The position numbers and the translations under genes are program-made. Below are positions 6,928-15,963 of a stretch of 22,820 nucleotides of DNA, in pieces. The stretch's first letter is position 1, and each line of letters begins with the position of its first letter. The DNA comes from Streptomyces sp. NRRL F-4489 (GTDB lineage Bacteria; Actinomycetota; Actinomycetes; Streptomycetales; Streptomycetaceae), in the NCBI RefSeq assembly GCF_001509485.1, contig NZ_LLZI01000293.1, forward strand, positions 1 to 22,820. The letters are read 5' to 3'. The notes below the pieces were generated by a model. The model did not search any database and was not told the origin of the DNA. It saw only the letters and a list, made by a program, of their open reading frames with translations.

Positions 6928-7501
6928 CGGCGGATCCCTCCTGGAGTGAACGGCCCGCGGCCACGGGCTGTTTGGCCCGCCCCGGGGAGCCCCCGGGCAC
7001 GCGCTACGGTCGATGATGCCCGGCAATCTGATCGATAACGCCTCCCGCGCATGCCGGTACCGCTAGGCTCGTAGGGTCGGGGCGCGGGGCACTTTCCAGC
7101 GGCATATCTCGGCGGCCCGAGCCGCGCGCAATTCGCTCGTGAAAAACACCGACAGGTTCCGGCCTACCGTTCCGCCGGGGAATTACGAGGTGGGCACGCC
7201 GATTTTCCGCACAAAGCGGCGGAAACCACCCCGCACAGCAGGCCGGCCACCGGTCCGGATTCCGCCTTGCCGGAAATTCTCAAGGCGAGTAGCGGAAACA
7301 CTTTCAGAACAAATGTCGTATAAACTTCGCACACGAGGCAGAGATGTGGCGCCGCGTCTGGCGGTCTTTCCCCGGTGCCCCCGGCACCGCGTCCGACCCG
7401 CCGGTCCGCAGCACCGGTCAGCCATGCTCTGACCCGCCCGCAGACAGCGCCGTCCGCACTGCCACGCTCCACCGTGTCTCCGAAGTGAGAGGCGACCCGC
7501 C
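6928..7501. other. Divergent intergenic region of about 570 bp
   Basis: The region separates the ligase-like gene (-) from the unknown gene (+). It contains TAGGCT (7064-7069) and TAGGGT (7072-7077), both -10-like on the plus strand but without a good -35. It also contains a notably AT-rich section (7140-7330) with repeated TTCCG/CGGAA motifs and a TAAACT box (7321-7326). No convincing small gene is seen. Confidence 0.5.
7157..7298. promoter_or_regulatory. Cluster of TTCCG/CGGAA motifs with inverted repeats
   Basis: TTCCG occurs at 7157, 7170, 7205 and 7260, and its complement CGGAA at 7220, 7271 and 7293. Two pairs form dyads: TTTCCGC-N8-GCGGAAA (7204-7225) and TTCCG-N6-CGGAA (7260-7275). 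A regulator-binding region for the gene at 7502 is a reasonable guess; the regulator is unknown. Confidence 0.45.
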
Positions 7502-8095
7502 ATGCCGCTGCACGTTCCTCCTGCCCCCGCGCCTGCCCTGCGCAGCGTGCTCACCGCCCTCGGCTCGCCCACCGCGGTCCGCGAGGCCCCGGCCGCCGCA
7601 CTCCGCGCCCACCAGGGCCCGCTGAGCCCCGATCACCCGCTGCCCGTCCACGTCCTGGACGACGTGAGCCAGGCCGGCCCGCCGCGCACCCGCCTGGTCG
7701 GCTGGCGCTTCCTGGTCCGCGGCGGGGAGCACGCCGTGGCGGCCGCCGAGGCCCGGCTCACCGCGGACGGCTGGACGTTCTCGCACTTCTGCGACGGCCC
7801 CTACGTCGCCGCGACGGAACGGGCCCTGCTCCAGGCGGAATCGCTCAGCGCGCCCTACCAGCCGCGCCTGCTGTCCGTACCGGAGCTGTACATGCTCACC
7901 CTCTGGCTGCACCACGACCTCACCGCGGACGGCGCCGCCGGGCTGCCCGCCGCCGGCGACCTCCTGGTGCCGCTGGCCCCCGCCCCGCCCGGCATCGCCT
8001 CGTACCTCCCGCAGCGGGTCGCCGATCTGCTGCCGCGCCTGACGCTGCGGCTGGGCAGCCCGCCCCCGCCCCCGCTGCTCCGCGAACCGGCCTGA
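7502..8095 (+). CDS. Hypothetical protein, 197 aa, unrecognised
   Basis: I do not recognise a family. The protein is soluble, with no signal peptide or membrane segment. Its central part (about residues 60-145) looks well folded: RTRLVGWRFLVRGGEHAVAAAEARL, then DGWTFSHFCDGPYVAATERAL and PRLLSVPELYMLTLWLHHDL, with the aromatic-rich WTFSHFCDGPY as the most distinctive motif. The ends are Pro/Ala-rich; the C-terminus runs into a PPPPPLLREP tail. Normal codon bias (G/C at third positions) supports real translation. The ATG at 7502 has gtgagagg about ten bases upstream. A long upstream region with repeated TTCCG motifs and a strong hairpin downstream indicate a single-gene unit. Confidence 0.75.
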   Translation: MPLHVPPAPAPALRSVLTALGSPTAVREAPAAALRAHQGPLSPDHPLPVHVLDDVSQAGPPRTRLVGWRFLVRGGEHAVAAAEARLTADGWTFSHFCDGPYVAATERALLQAESLSAPYQPRLLSVPELYMLTLWLHHDLTADGAAGLPAAGDLLVPLAPAPPGIASYLPQRVADLLPRLTLRLGSPPPPPLLREPA

Positions 8096-8456
8096 CCGGC
8101 CAGGACTCCCCGGGCCGGGCGGACGGCCGGCCCGGTCGGCCCACCCCCGCAGAGAGGAACGCCCCCGCGCGCTCACCGTGCACCCGTGCGCCCCGTGGCC
8201 ACCCCGGCCGCGGGGCGCACCACCGTGTCCGCCCCCTGTCCGCCGGTAGCGCCTCAACGCCCCGAGGCGCACGCTCACTTGGACGCAACCGCCCGCACGG
8301 GTGACGCGTCGGTATCGAGTGAGTACCGCTGCTGCGAAATCCCTGCGGAATCCCTTCCGTGGGGCAAGACTGTGACCGACAGGAAACGGGGGAGCGGCCA
8401 TGACCACCTCATCGAGCCGCACGACGTTCACCACTCCGCAGCGAAAGACAACTTCC
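8096..8456. other. Intergenic region between unknown gene and DUF5999
   Basis: Apart from the 15-bp-stem hairpin at 8186-8220, I see no gene or strong promoter. A TTGGAC (8279-8284) has no good -10 at the right distance. A good gggggag site at about 8389-8396 precedes an in-frame ATG at 8400, discussed under DUF5999. Confidence 0.45.
8186..8220 (+). terminator. Strong GC hairpin after the unknown gene
   Basis: gtgcgccccg, then t and ggcc, pairs across a five-base loop with ggcc, g and cggggcgcac: a 15-bp stem with one T-G wobble. There is no T-run, as is common for Streptomyces terminators. It lies 90 bases after the stop at 8095. Confidence 0.6.
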
Positions 8457-8663
8457 ATGTGCCAGCATCAACCGCCATGCCCGTCAGCTGACTCCACCGA
8501 CCGGGAGGCCGCCCAGCTGGTGGCGCACCACCCGGAGCAGGGCTGGAGCCTGCTGTGCAACGGCGTCCTGCTCTTCGAGGACACCGGTGAGCTGCTGCCG
8601 GACGGGCAGGTCATCGCCCCGCACCGGCCGCTCGGCACGCCCCGGGTGACCGCCGCCGCCTGA
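8457..8663 (+). CDS. DUF5999 family protein
   Basis: This small 68-residue protein starts MCQHQPPCPSADS and continues with LVAHHPEQGWSLLCNGVLLFEDTGELLPDG, the characteristic core of DUF5999, which is widespread in Streptomyces and has no known function. Three cysteines and several histidines (Cys2, His4, Cys8, His21, His22 and Cys31) might bind a metal; this is a guess. ATG 8457 is chosen because known members begin MCQHQP. However, an in-frame ATG at 8400 has the better ribosome-binding site (gggggagcgg), and would add 19 Ser/Thr-rich residues. A terminator follows immediately. Confidence 0.87.
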   Translation: MCQHQPPCPSADSTDREAAQLVAHHPEQGWSLLCNGVLLFEDTGELLPDGQVIAPHRPLGTPRVTAAA

Positions 8664-8688
8664 TCGCGGCCACCCGGCACGTACCACC

Positions 8689-8723
8689 AGGGCCCCCGGC
8701 TCATCAGCCGAGGGCCCTTTGTT
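8689..8723 (+). terminator. Rho-independent terminator after DUF5999
   Basis: agggcccccggct pairs with agccgagggccct across a catc loop, with one C-A mismatch, followed by ttgttg. It ends the plus-strand transcript and lies between it and the convergent gcvP. Confidence 0.85.
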
Positions 8724-8771
8724 GTGCCGCCGTCAGGAGCGGCCGGCCCCTGTCACCGCGGCCGGTGGCGC

Positions 8772-11657
<2,886 letters not shown>

Positions 11658-11691
11658 CTGCGGGGGCCTCCTGGTCAGTACGACCTGCGAG

Positions 11692-11713
11692 GGGCACCAC
11701 GGCGCTGGTGCCC
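11692..11713 (-). terminator. Hairpin in the leader between riboswitch and gcvP
   Basis: GGGCACCA and TGGTGCCC form an 8-bp perfect stem with a six-base loop, after the second glycine aptamer and about 35 bases before the gcvP start. It is a candidate expression platform (attenuator), but no U-run follows. Confidence 0.45.
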
Positions 11714-11721
11714 GGACGGCC

Positions 11722-11940
11722 CTCCCCCTCTGTCATCTCAACCTGAGAGCTTCACCGGCCCGCGGGCTGCGGTCCGGCTTTCACCGTCGGTGAGGAGGGG
11801 TTCCGGCATGGTGCCTGTCCGTGGCCCGCCCTGCTTTCCAGAGTGACCTCGTCCATGCGGTACGTGTGCCTGAGAGATTCCGGGGAGGATTTGCTCCTTC
11901 GGCGCCCTGCCGCGAGCGGCAAAGGACTCTCCCGCATGGG
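11722..11940 (-). promoter_or_regulatory. Tandem glycine riboswitch upstream of gcvP
   Basis: On the minus strand the first aptamer (about 11832-11940) has GGGAGAG, GCGCCGAAGGAGCAAA, CCCCGGAATCTCTCAGGCA and CACTCTGG, the hallmark conserved segments of the glycine riboswitch; CCATGCGG (11932-11939) and CCGCATGG (11853-11860) form a helix. A second, more divergent aptamer (about 11722-11820) ends in GAAGCTCTCAGG and TGACAGAGGGGG. Two aptamers in tandem are the classic arrangement. In actinobacteria such elements usually turn gcv genes on when glycine is high; that direction is inferred here. Confidence 0.95.
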
Positions 11941-11957
11941 GTCGACGGCCAATCGCC

Positions 11958-11963
11958 AGCCTA
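11958..11963 (-). promoter_or_regulatory. -10 box for the gcvP transcript
   Basis: TAGGCT on the minus strand would start transcription near 11951, about ten bases before the first glycine aptamer. No good -35 is visible. Confidence 0.45.
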
Positions 11964-12058
11964 CCAGCGCACCGCCGGAACGATCCTTCGAGTGGCCGGG
12001 GCAGGAAATGTGCCGTTTCGTAGGTGTCACAGGGCAGTTGCGACCACGTGGAGGGACC

Positions 12059-12442
12059 GTGCAAACCGATATCGATCCCCGGAGCCTCATCGGCCGCAAA
12101 GCGTTCGACCGGAACGGCGCGAAAATAGGGACCGTCGACGAGGTCTACCTCGACGACGCGACGGGCGAACCGGAGTGGGCGGCCGTCCGCACCGGCCTCT
12201 TCAGCCGGGACGCGTTCGTCCCCCTGGAGCCGAGCACGATGGTCGGCGACAGCCTGCACATCCCCTACGACCGCAAGCTGATCAAGGATGCCCCGGACTT
12301 CGGCGTCGGCCGGCACCTCTCCCCCGAGCAGGAACTCCAGCTCTACCACCACTACCGCCTGGATATCTCCTCCCCGGCCGCGGACTCCGCCGCGTCCGCC
12401 GGCGAGGCCGGCTTCGGGCGGGTGGCGGGCGCGGACGGCTGA
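12059..12442 (+). CDS. PRC-barrel domain-containing protein
   Basis: The 127-residue protein begins DIDPRSLIGRKAFDRNGAKIGTVDEVYLDD, the start of a PRC-barrel (photosynthetic-reaction-centre H subunit-like) fold, and continues through EWAAVRTGLFSRDAFVPLEPSTMVGDSLHIPYDRKLIKDAP (about residues 40-80). A helical segment LSPEQELQLYHHYRLD and a short Ala/Gly tail follow. Such domains often bind RNA or small partners or respond to stress, but here no partner is known. The GTG at 12059 is chosen for ggaggga just upstream; longer frames run into riboswitch DNA on the other strand. The last 91 bp overlap the 3' end of dinB on the opposite strand. Confidence 0.9.
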   Translation: MQTDIDPRSLIGRKAFDRNGAKIGTVDEVYLDDATGEPEWAAVRTGLFSRDAFVPLEPSTMVGDSLHIPYDRKLIKDAPDFGVGRHLSPEQELQLYHHYRLDISSPAADSAASAGEAGFGRVAGADG

Positions 12443-13797
12443 TCCGGGCCGCCCAGCAGCGACAGCGGCTCACCCGGCCGCAGCGCCGGATCGTCGACGG
12501 CGAAGGTCCGCACCCGCCCCGGTGCGGACCACGGCGTCTCGAACCGCACGGTCACCCTCCCCAGCCCGCTGCCCTGCACCCATCCGGCGCCGAACTCCTC
12601 ATGGACGACGTCCAGCCCCGGATGCCAGCGCCGCGGCGGGACCTCCCCGGCCTCCGGCTCCGCCGCCGCCTCGCCCGCCGGCTCCCCCACCCCGCCCGCC
12701 GCCCGCTCCCCGGCCTCCCGCTCCGTGGCCAGCTGGGCGAACAGGTCCTCCTGGGTGAAGTCGGCCAGCCCGCTCACCCCCACGCCCAGCAGCCGGACCC
12801 CGCCGGTGGTGTCCACGGTCTCCAGCAGCCGCGCCGCGGCCTCCCGGACGACCGCCGGATCGTCGGTGGGCCCGCGCAGCGTCTCGGAGCGGGTCAGCGT
12901 GGAGAAGTCGTAGTTCCGCACCTTGAGCACCACCGTCCGGCCGGAGCGACCCGCTCCGCGCAGCCGCGCCACGCACCGGTCGGCCAGCCGCAGCACCTCG
13001 GCGCGCACCCGCGTCCGGTCGGTCAGATCGACCTCGAAGGTGTCCTCCACCGACACCGACTTGGCGTCCCGCTCGGCCACCACCGGCCGCTCGTCCCGCC
13101 CCAGCGCCATCGCGTACAGGCCGGTGCCGTGGGCCTTGCCCAGCAGCCGCACCAGCTCCGCCTCGCCGGCCTCCGCGGTCTCGGCGACGGTGTGGATGCC
13201 GGCCCGGCGCAGCGCCTCGGCCGTCGCCGGCCCCACCCCGGGCAGCGTCCGCACCGGCATCGGCCCCAGCAGCTCCCGCTCGGTGCCGGGCTCGATGACG
13301 ACCAGGCCGTCCGGCTTCGCCGCCTCGGACGCGATCTTGGCGAGCATCTTGGCGCCGGCCAGCCCCACCGAGCCGGTCAGTCCCGTCACCGCCCGGATGT
13401 CGCGCCGCAGCCGCTCCCCCACGGCCCGCGCCGCGGCCGTCTCCGGCGCCACCCCGCCCGCCTCGAGGTCCACGAACGCCTCGTCCAGGCTCAGCGGCTC
13501 CACGAGCGGTGAGAGCGCCCGCAGCAGCTCCATGACCGCGTCACTCACCTGGCGGTACAGGGTGAACCGGGGGCTGAGGTATGCGGCGTTCGGGCACAGC
13601 CGGCGGGCCTGCGCCGTCGGCATCGCCGACCGCACCCCGAAGACCCGGGCCTCGTACGACGCCGTGGCGACCACCCCGCGCGGACCGATCCCGCCGACGA
13701 TGACGGGCTTGCCGCGCAGGCTCGGCTTGGCCGCCTGCTCGGCGGCCGCGTAGAACGCATCCATGTCCAGATGCAGGATGGTCGGCGCACGTCTCAC
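12352..13797 (-). CDS. dinB: DNA polymerase IV (Y-family translesion polymerase)
   Basis: The 481-residue protein has the full Y-family core. It starts ILHLDMDAFYAAAEQ with catalytic Asp11 and presumed steric-gate Tyr16, then SLDEAFVD (103-110) with catalytic Asp105-Glu106, the thumb helix-hairpin-helix (PVRTLPGVGPATAEALRRAG), and a little-finger domain. QEDLF (349-353) is a beta-clamp-binding motif. After a Glu/Ala/Pro linker (about 357-390) comes an extra beta-rich domain (RWHPGLDVVHEEFGAGWVQG and following) that is common in actinobacterial DinB, then a disordered tail. It copies past damaged bases with low fidelity. GTG 13797 is preferred over TTG 13827 because it starts right at the family N-terminus. 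The gene overlaps the PRC-barrel gene tail-to-tail. Its regulation is unclear; I see no obvious LexA box. Confidence 0.95.
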   Translation of the reverse strand: MRRAPTILHLDMDAFYAAAEQAAKPSLRGKPVIVGGIGPRGVVATASYEARVFGVRSAMPTAQARRLCPNAAYLSPRFTLYRQVSDAVMELLRALSPLVEPLSLDEAFVDLEAGGVAPETAAARAVGERLRRDIRAVTGLTGSVGLAGAKMLAKIASEAAKPDGLVVIEPGTERELLGPMPVRTLPGVGPATAEALRRAGIHTVAETAEAGEAELVRLLGKAHGTGLYAMALGRDERPVVAERDAKSVSVEDTFEVDLTDRTRVRAEVLRLADRCVARLRGAGRSGRTVVLKVRNYDFSTLTRSETLRGPTDDPAVVREAAARLLETVDTTGGVRLLGVGVSGLADFTQEDLFAQLATEREAGERAAGGVGEPAGEAAAEPEAGEVPPRRWHPGLDVVHEEFGAGWVQGSGLGRVTVRFETPWSAPGRVRTFAVDDPALRPGEPLSLLGGPDQPSAPATRPKPASPADAAESAAGEEISRR

Positions 13798-13873
13798 ACC
13801 ACCGATGCTCCCGCACACCACTGACAATCGGCCCGCGCCGGGGCCGGAGGCCGCCCGCCCCGGGGCGCCGCGG

Positions 13874-14479
13874 TCAGCCCGCGCGGTTGCGCCGGCGCGC
13901 CAGCTCGTCGTGCGGGTTCTTGCCGACCAGCGTCTCGCCGGTGTCCACCCGCTCGCCGTGGAGCTGCGACAGCGCGCCCTCGACGTCCCGCCACACCACG
14001 CCCACCGCGATGCCGAAGACGCCCTGGCCGCCCTGGAGCAGATCGACGACCTGGTCGGGCGAGGTGCATTCGTAGACCGTGGCGCCGTCGCTCATCAGCG
14101 TCATCCGGGTCAGATCCGCCAGGCCGCGCGCCCGCAGGTGCTGGACGGCGGTGCGGATGTTCTGGAGCGAGACGCCGGTGTCCAGCAGCCGCTTGACGAT
14201 CTTGAGGACGACGACGTCGCGGAAGCTGTAGAGCCGCTGCGTCCCGGACCCGTAGGCCGGGCGGATGCTGGGCTCGACCAGGCCGGTGCGCGCCCAGTAG
14301 TCGAGCTGCCGGTAGGTGATGCCCGCCGCCGCGCATGCGGTCGGTCCGCGGTAGCCGATGTTCTCCGCCTCGCGGTCGCCCGACACCGCGGCGGCCTGTA
14401 CGGGACCGCGGTTCGCCGCCGCGCCCGTGTGGAGCGGCAATGCCCCTTCCGCCGCCGTACCGTCGCCGGTGATTGCCAC
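13874..14479 (-). CDS. MerR family transcriptional regulator (Rv1830-like)
   Basis: The 201-residue protein has a 40-residue polar N-terminus, then a MerR winged helix (about 41-118): GYRGPTACAAAGITYRQLDYW, ARTGLVEPSIRPAYGSGTQRLYSF, and VSLQNIRTAVQHLR. The C-terminal region (120-201) is not a metal-binding or drug-binding tail of the classic kind; it reads ATVYECTSPDQVVDLLQGGQGVFGIAVGVVWRDVEGALSQL. This matches the M. tuberculosis Rv1830 type, which also lies after a DUF151 nuclease gene. The biological role is poorly known; links to growth and division are suggested by context. The GTG at 14479 is used with ggagg nine bases before it. A TTGACG-N17-TACCGT promoter lies upstream, so the gene has its own transcript. 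Confidence 0.92.
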   Translation of the reverse strand: MAITGDGTAAEGALPLHTGAAANRGPVQAAAVSGDREAENIGYRGPTACAAAGITYRQLDYWARTGLVEPSIRPAYGSGTQRLYSFRDVVVLKIVKRLLDTGVSLQNIRTAVQHLRARGLADLTRMTLMSDGATVYECTSPDQVVDLLQGGQGVFGIAVGVVWRDVEGALSQLHGERVDTGETLVGKNPHDELARRRNRAG

Positions 14480-14523
14480 GCCGCCCTCCGTCCTCCACGT
14501 CCCGGACGGGACCTGCCATATCG

Positions 14524-14552
14524 ACGGTATGCAGTCACTCGGGGTGCGTCAA
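14524..14552 (-). promoter_or_regulatory. Promoter of the Rv1830-like merR gene
   Basis: On the minus strand TTGACG (14547-14552) and TACCGT (14524-14529) are separated by 17 bp, a good match to the main vegetative promoter pattern. The predicted start near 14517 leaves a leader of about 38 bases with a ribosome-binding site. Confidence 0.7.
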
Positions 14553-14603
14553 CGATCGCCGCGCTCGCCACGCCGAGTGATAATCACCCTACGAGTGGTT
14601 TCT

Positions 14604-14617
14604 CGTGACTCGTCACG
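14604..14617. promoter_or_regulatory. Inverted repeat CGTGACtcGTCACG
   Basis: A perfect 6-bp-arm dyad lies about 50 bp upstream of the merR promoter, in an AT-richer patch that also repeats cgagtg/ctcgtg nearby (14573-14609). It could be an operator for this or the other MerR protein. Confidence 0.4.
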
Positions 14618-14664
14618 GGGAAAGGCTTACAGGTTGGCCGGAAACAGGTGCTTCGCCTGGCCGG

Positions 14665-15135
14665 TCACTGGTTGGTCCCGAAGTCCTCCGGGGAGATCTG
14701 GTCGAGGAACTCGCGGAACTTCTCCACCTCGTCCTCCTGCTCGTCCGGGATGGCGATCCCCGCGTCGTCCAGCACCCCGTCGGTACCGAAGATCGGGGTA
14801 CCGGTGCGCAGCGCCAGCGCTATCGCGTCGGACGGCCGGGCACTGACCTCGACGCCGCTGGCGAAGACCAGCTCGGCGTAGAAGACCCCTTCGCGCAGGT
14901 CCGTGATGCGGACCTGCGTCAGCTCCTGGCCCACCGCTTCGAGCACGTCCTTGAAGAGGTCGTGCGTCAGCGGCCTGGCAGGGACCATGCCCTGCTGGGC
15001 GAAGGCGATGGCGGTGGCCTCTCCCGGCCCGATCCAGATCGGAAGGTAGCGGTCGCCCCCCACCTCCCGCAGCAGCACGATCGGTTGGCTGGAAGGCATC
15101 TCCACCCGGACACCCACGACGTCGAGCTCGTTCAC
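14665..15135 (-). CDS. Bifunctional nuclease family protein (DUF151)
   Basis: The 156-residue protein covers the whole DUF151/BFN domain: MNELDVVGVRVEMPSSQPIVLLREVGGDRYLPIWIGPGEATAIAFA (1-45), then RPLTHDLFKDVLEAVG, REGVFYAELVF, and ARPSDAIALALRTGTPIF (about 98-115), with an acidic tail (DEQEDEVEKFREFLDQ). Plant BFN proteins cut RNA and DNA; activity of the bacterial members is mostly unproven. In M. tuberculosis the homologue Rv1829 lies in the same position, after the garA and FtsR-type genes. The GTG at 15135 lacks a clear ribosome-binding site, but a TAGGGT box ends six bases before it, indicating leaderless translation. It is 52 bp from the end of ftsR. Confidence 0.93.
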   Translation of the reverse strand: MNELDVVGVRVEMPSSQPIVLLREVGGDRYLPIWIGPGEATAIAFAQQGMVPARPLTHDLFKDVLEAVGQELTQVRITDLREGVFYAELVFASGVEVSARPSDAIALALRTGTPIFGTDGVLDDAGIAIPDEQEDEVEKFREFLDQISPEDFGTNQ

Positions 15136-15141
15136 ACAGCA

Positions 15142-15147
15142 ACCCTA
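15142..15147 (-). promoter_or_regulatory. -10 box of a leaderless promoter for the DUF151 gene
   Basis: TAGGGT on the minus strand ends six bases before the GTG at 15135, so the transcript should begin at or next to the start codon. The -35 region is not well conserved. Confidence 0.55.
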
Positions 15148-15187
15148 GGCCGTGCCCGGCAGGTTTGGGTAGTCGGGACTCGTCCGC

Positions 15188-15946
15188 TCATGGCAGACGG
15201 ACGCGCAGGGCGCTCTGCAGCAGCGCCGCGTGCAGCCGTACGGACAGCGTGGCCAGCTCCCGCGCGGTGGCCTCCGCATGCGCCCGGGTCTGCGGATTGC
15301 GGTGCCGCCGAAGGGGTGCCACGACCTGCTCGACCAGCCCCGCCTCGCGCTCCGCGGCCGCCTTCACCGCCCGCAGGTGGCGCGGCTCCAGGCCGAAGCG
15401 GCCGAGTTCCGCGACGAGCTTGGCGACGCCGACCGCCTCGATGTCGTACTCCCCGTCCTGATGGGCGGCGATGAGCCCGTACGCCTCCCAGTCGGCGAGC
15501 ACCGCCTCGTCCACCCCGGTGGCCGCCAGCAGCTCGGCCCGGCCGATCCGGGCGGCGGTCGGGCGCTCCTCGTCCAGCTCCGGGACGCCCTCGACCAGGT
15601 CGCGGGGCGGCGCGGCGGGGGCCGGCAGCTGGACCTGCTCGCCGCGCGCCAGGGCGTCCAGATGCTCCTTGATGACCTTCAGCGGGAGGTAGTGGTCCCG
15701 CTGCATCCGCAGGACGTTCGCCAGCCGTTCGACGTCCGCCGCGGTGAATTTGCGGTACCCGGAAGGCGTGCGCTGCGGCTCGACCAGCCCCTCGGACTCC
15801 AGAAACCGGATCTTGGAGATGGTGACCTCGGGGAACTCCTCCCGCAGTACGCCCAGCACCCTGCCGATGCTCATGGGCTTGCGGTCCGTGGGGCCCGAGG
15901 AGGCGGTGCCGGACGGACCGGCACCGCCTGTCGGTGTGTGGCGCAT
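15188..15946 (-). CDS. ftsR: MerR family transcriptional regulator FtsR
   Basis: The 252-residue protein carries a MerR winged helix at residues 25-102: MSIGRVLGVLREEFPEVTIS, KIRFLESEGLVEPQRTPSGY, RKFTAADVERLANVLRMQRD and YLPLKVIKEHLDAL. This is the Rv1828/FtsR type, which binds the ftsZ promoter region in Corynebacterium glutamicum. A second helix-turn-helix-like part (about 145-185, AELLAATGVDEAVLADWEAYGLI) is typical of this subfamily. The long C-terminal helices likely dimerise. Position directly after garA is the conserved actinobacterial arrangement. The ATG at 15946 has agggaagg close by; residue 25 is a shorter alternative. The gap to garA is only 17 bp, so the two are probably co-transcribed. 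Confidence 0.92.
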   Translation of the reverse strand: MRHTPTGGAGPSGTASSGPTDRKPMSIGRVLGVLREEFPEVTISKIRFLESEGLVEPQRTPSGYRKFTAADVERLANVLRMQRDHYLPLKVIKEHLDALARGEQVQLPAPAAPPRDLVEGVPELDEERPTAARIGRAELLAATGVDEAVLADWEAYGLIAAHQDGEYDIEAVGVAKLVAELGRFGLEPRHLRAVKAAAEREAGLVEQVVAPLRRHRNPQTRAHAEATARELATLSVRLHAALLQSALRVRLP

Positions 15947-15963
15947 ATGCCTTCCCTGGGCGG

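Noticed and set aside
7139..7432. Open frame of 97 codons on the plus strand
   Set aside because: It lies in the AT-richer regulatory region, lacks a ribosome-binding site and a recognisable domain, and its codon use does not match neighbours.
12059..12442. Longer PRC-barrel start at 11843
   Set aside because: It would translate the riboswitch complement and start without a ribosome-binding site; the GTG at 12059 has ggaggga and begins at the domain.
13850..13873. Palindrome cgccccggggcg as terminator of the merR gene
   Set aside because: It has no loop and no T-run, and such GC palindromes are common by chance at this base composition.
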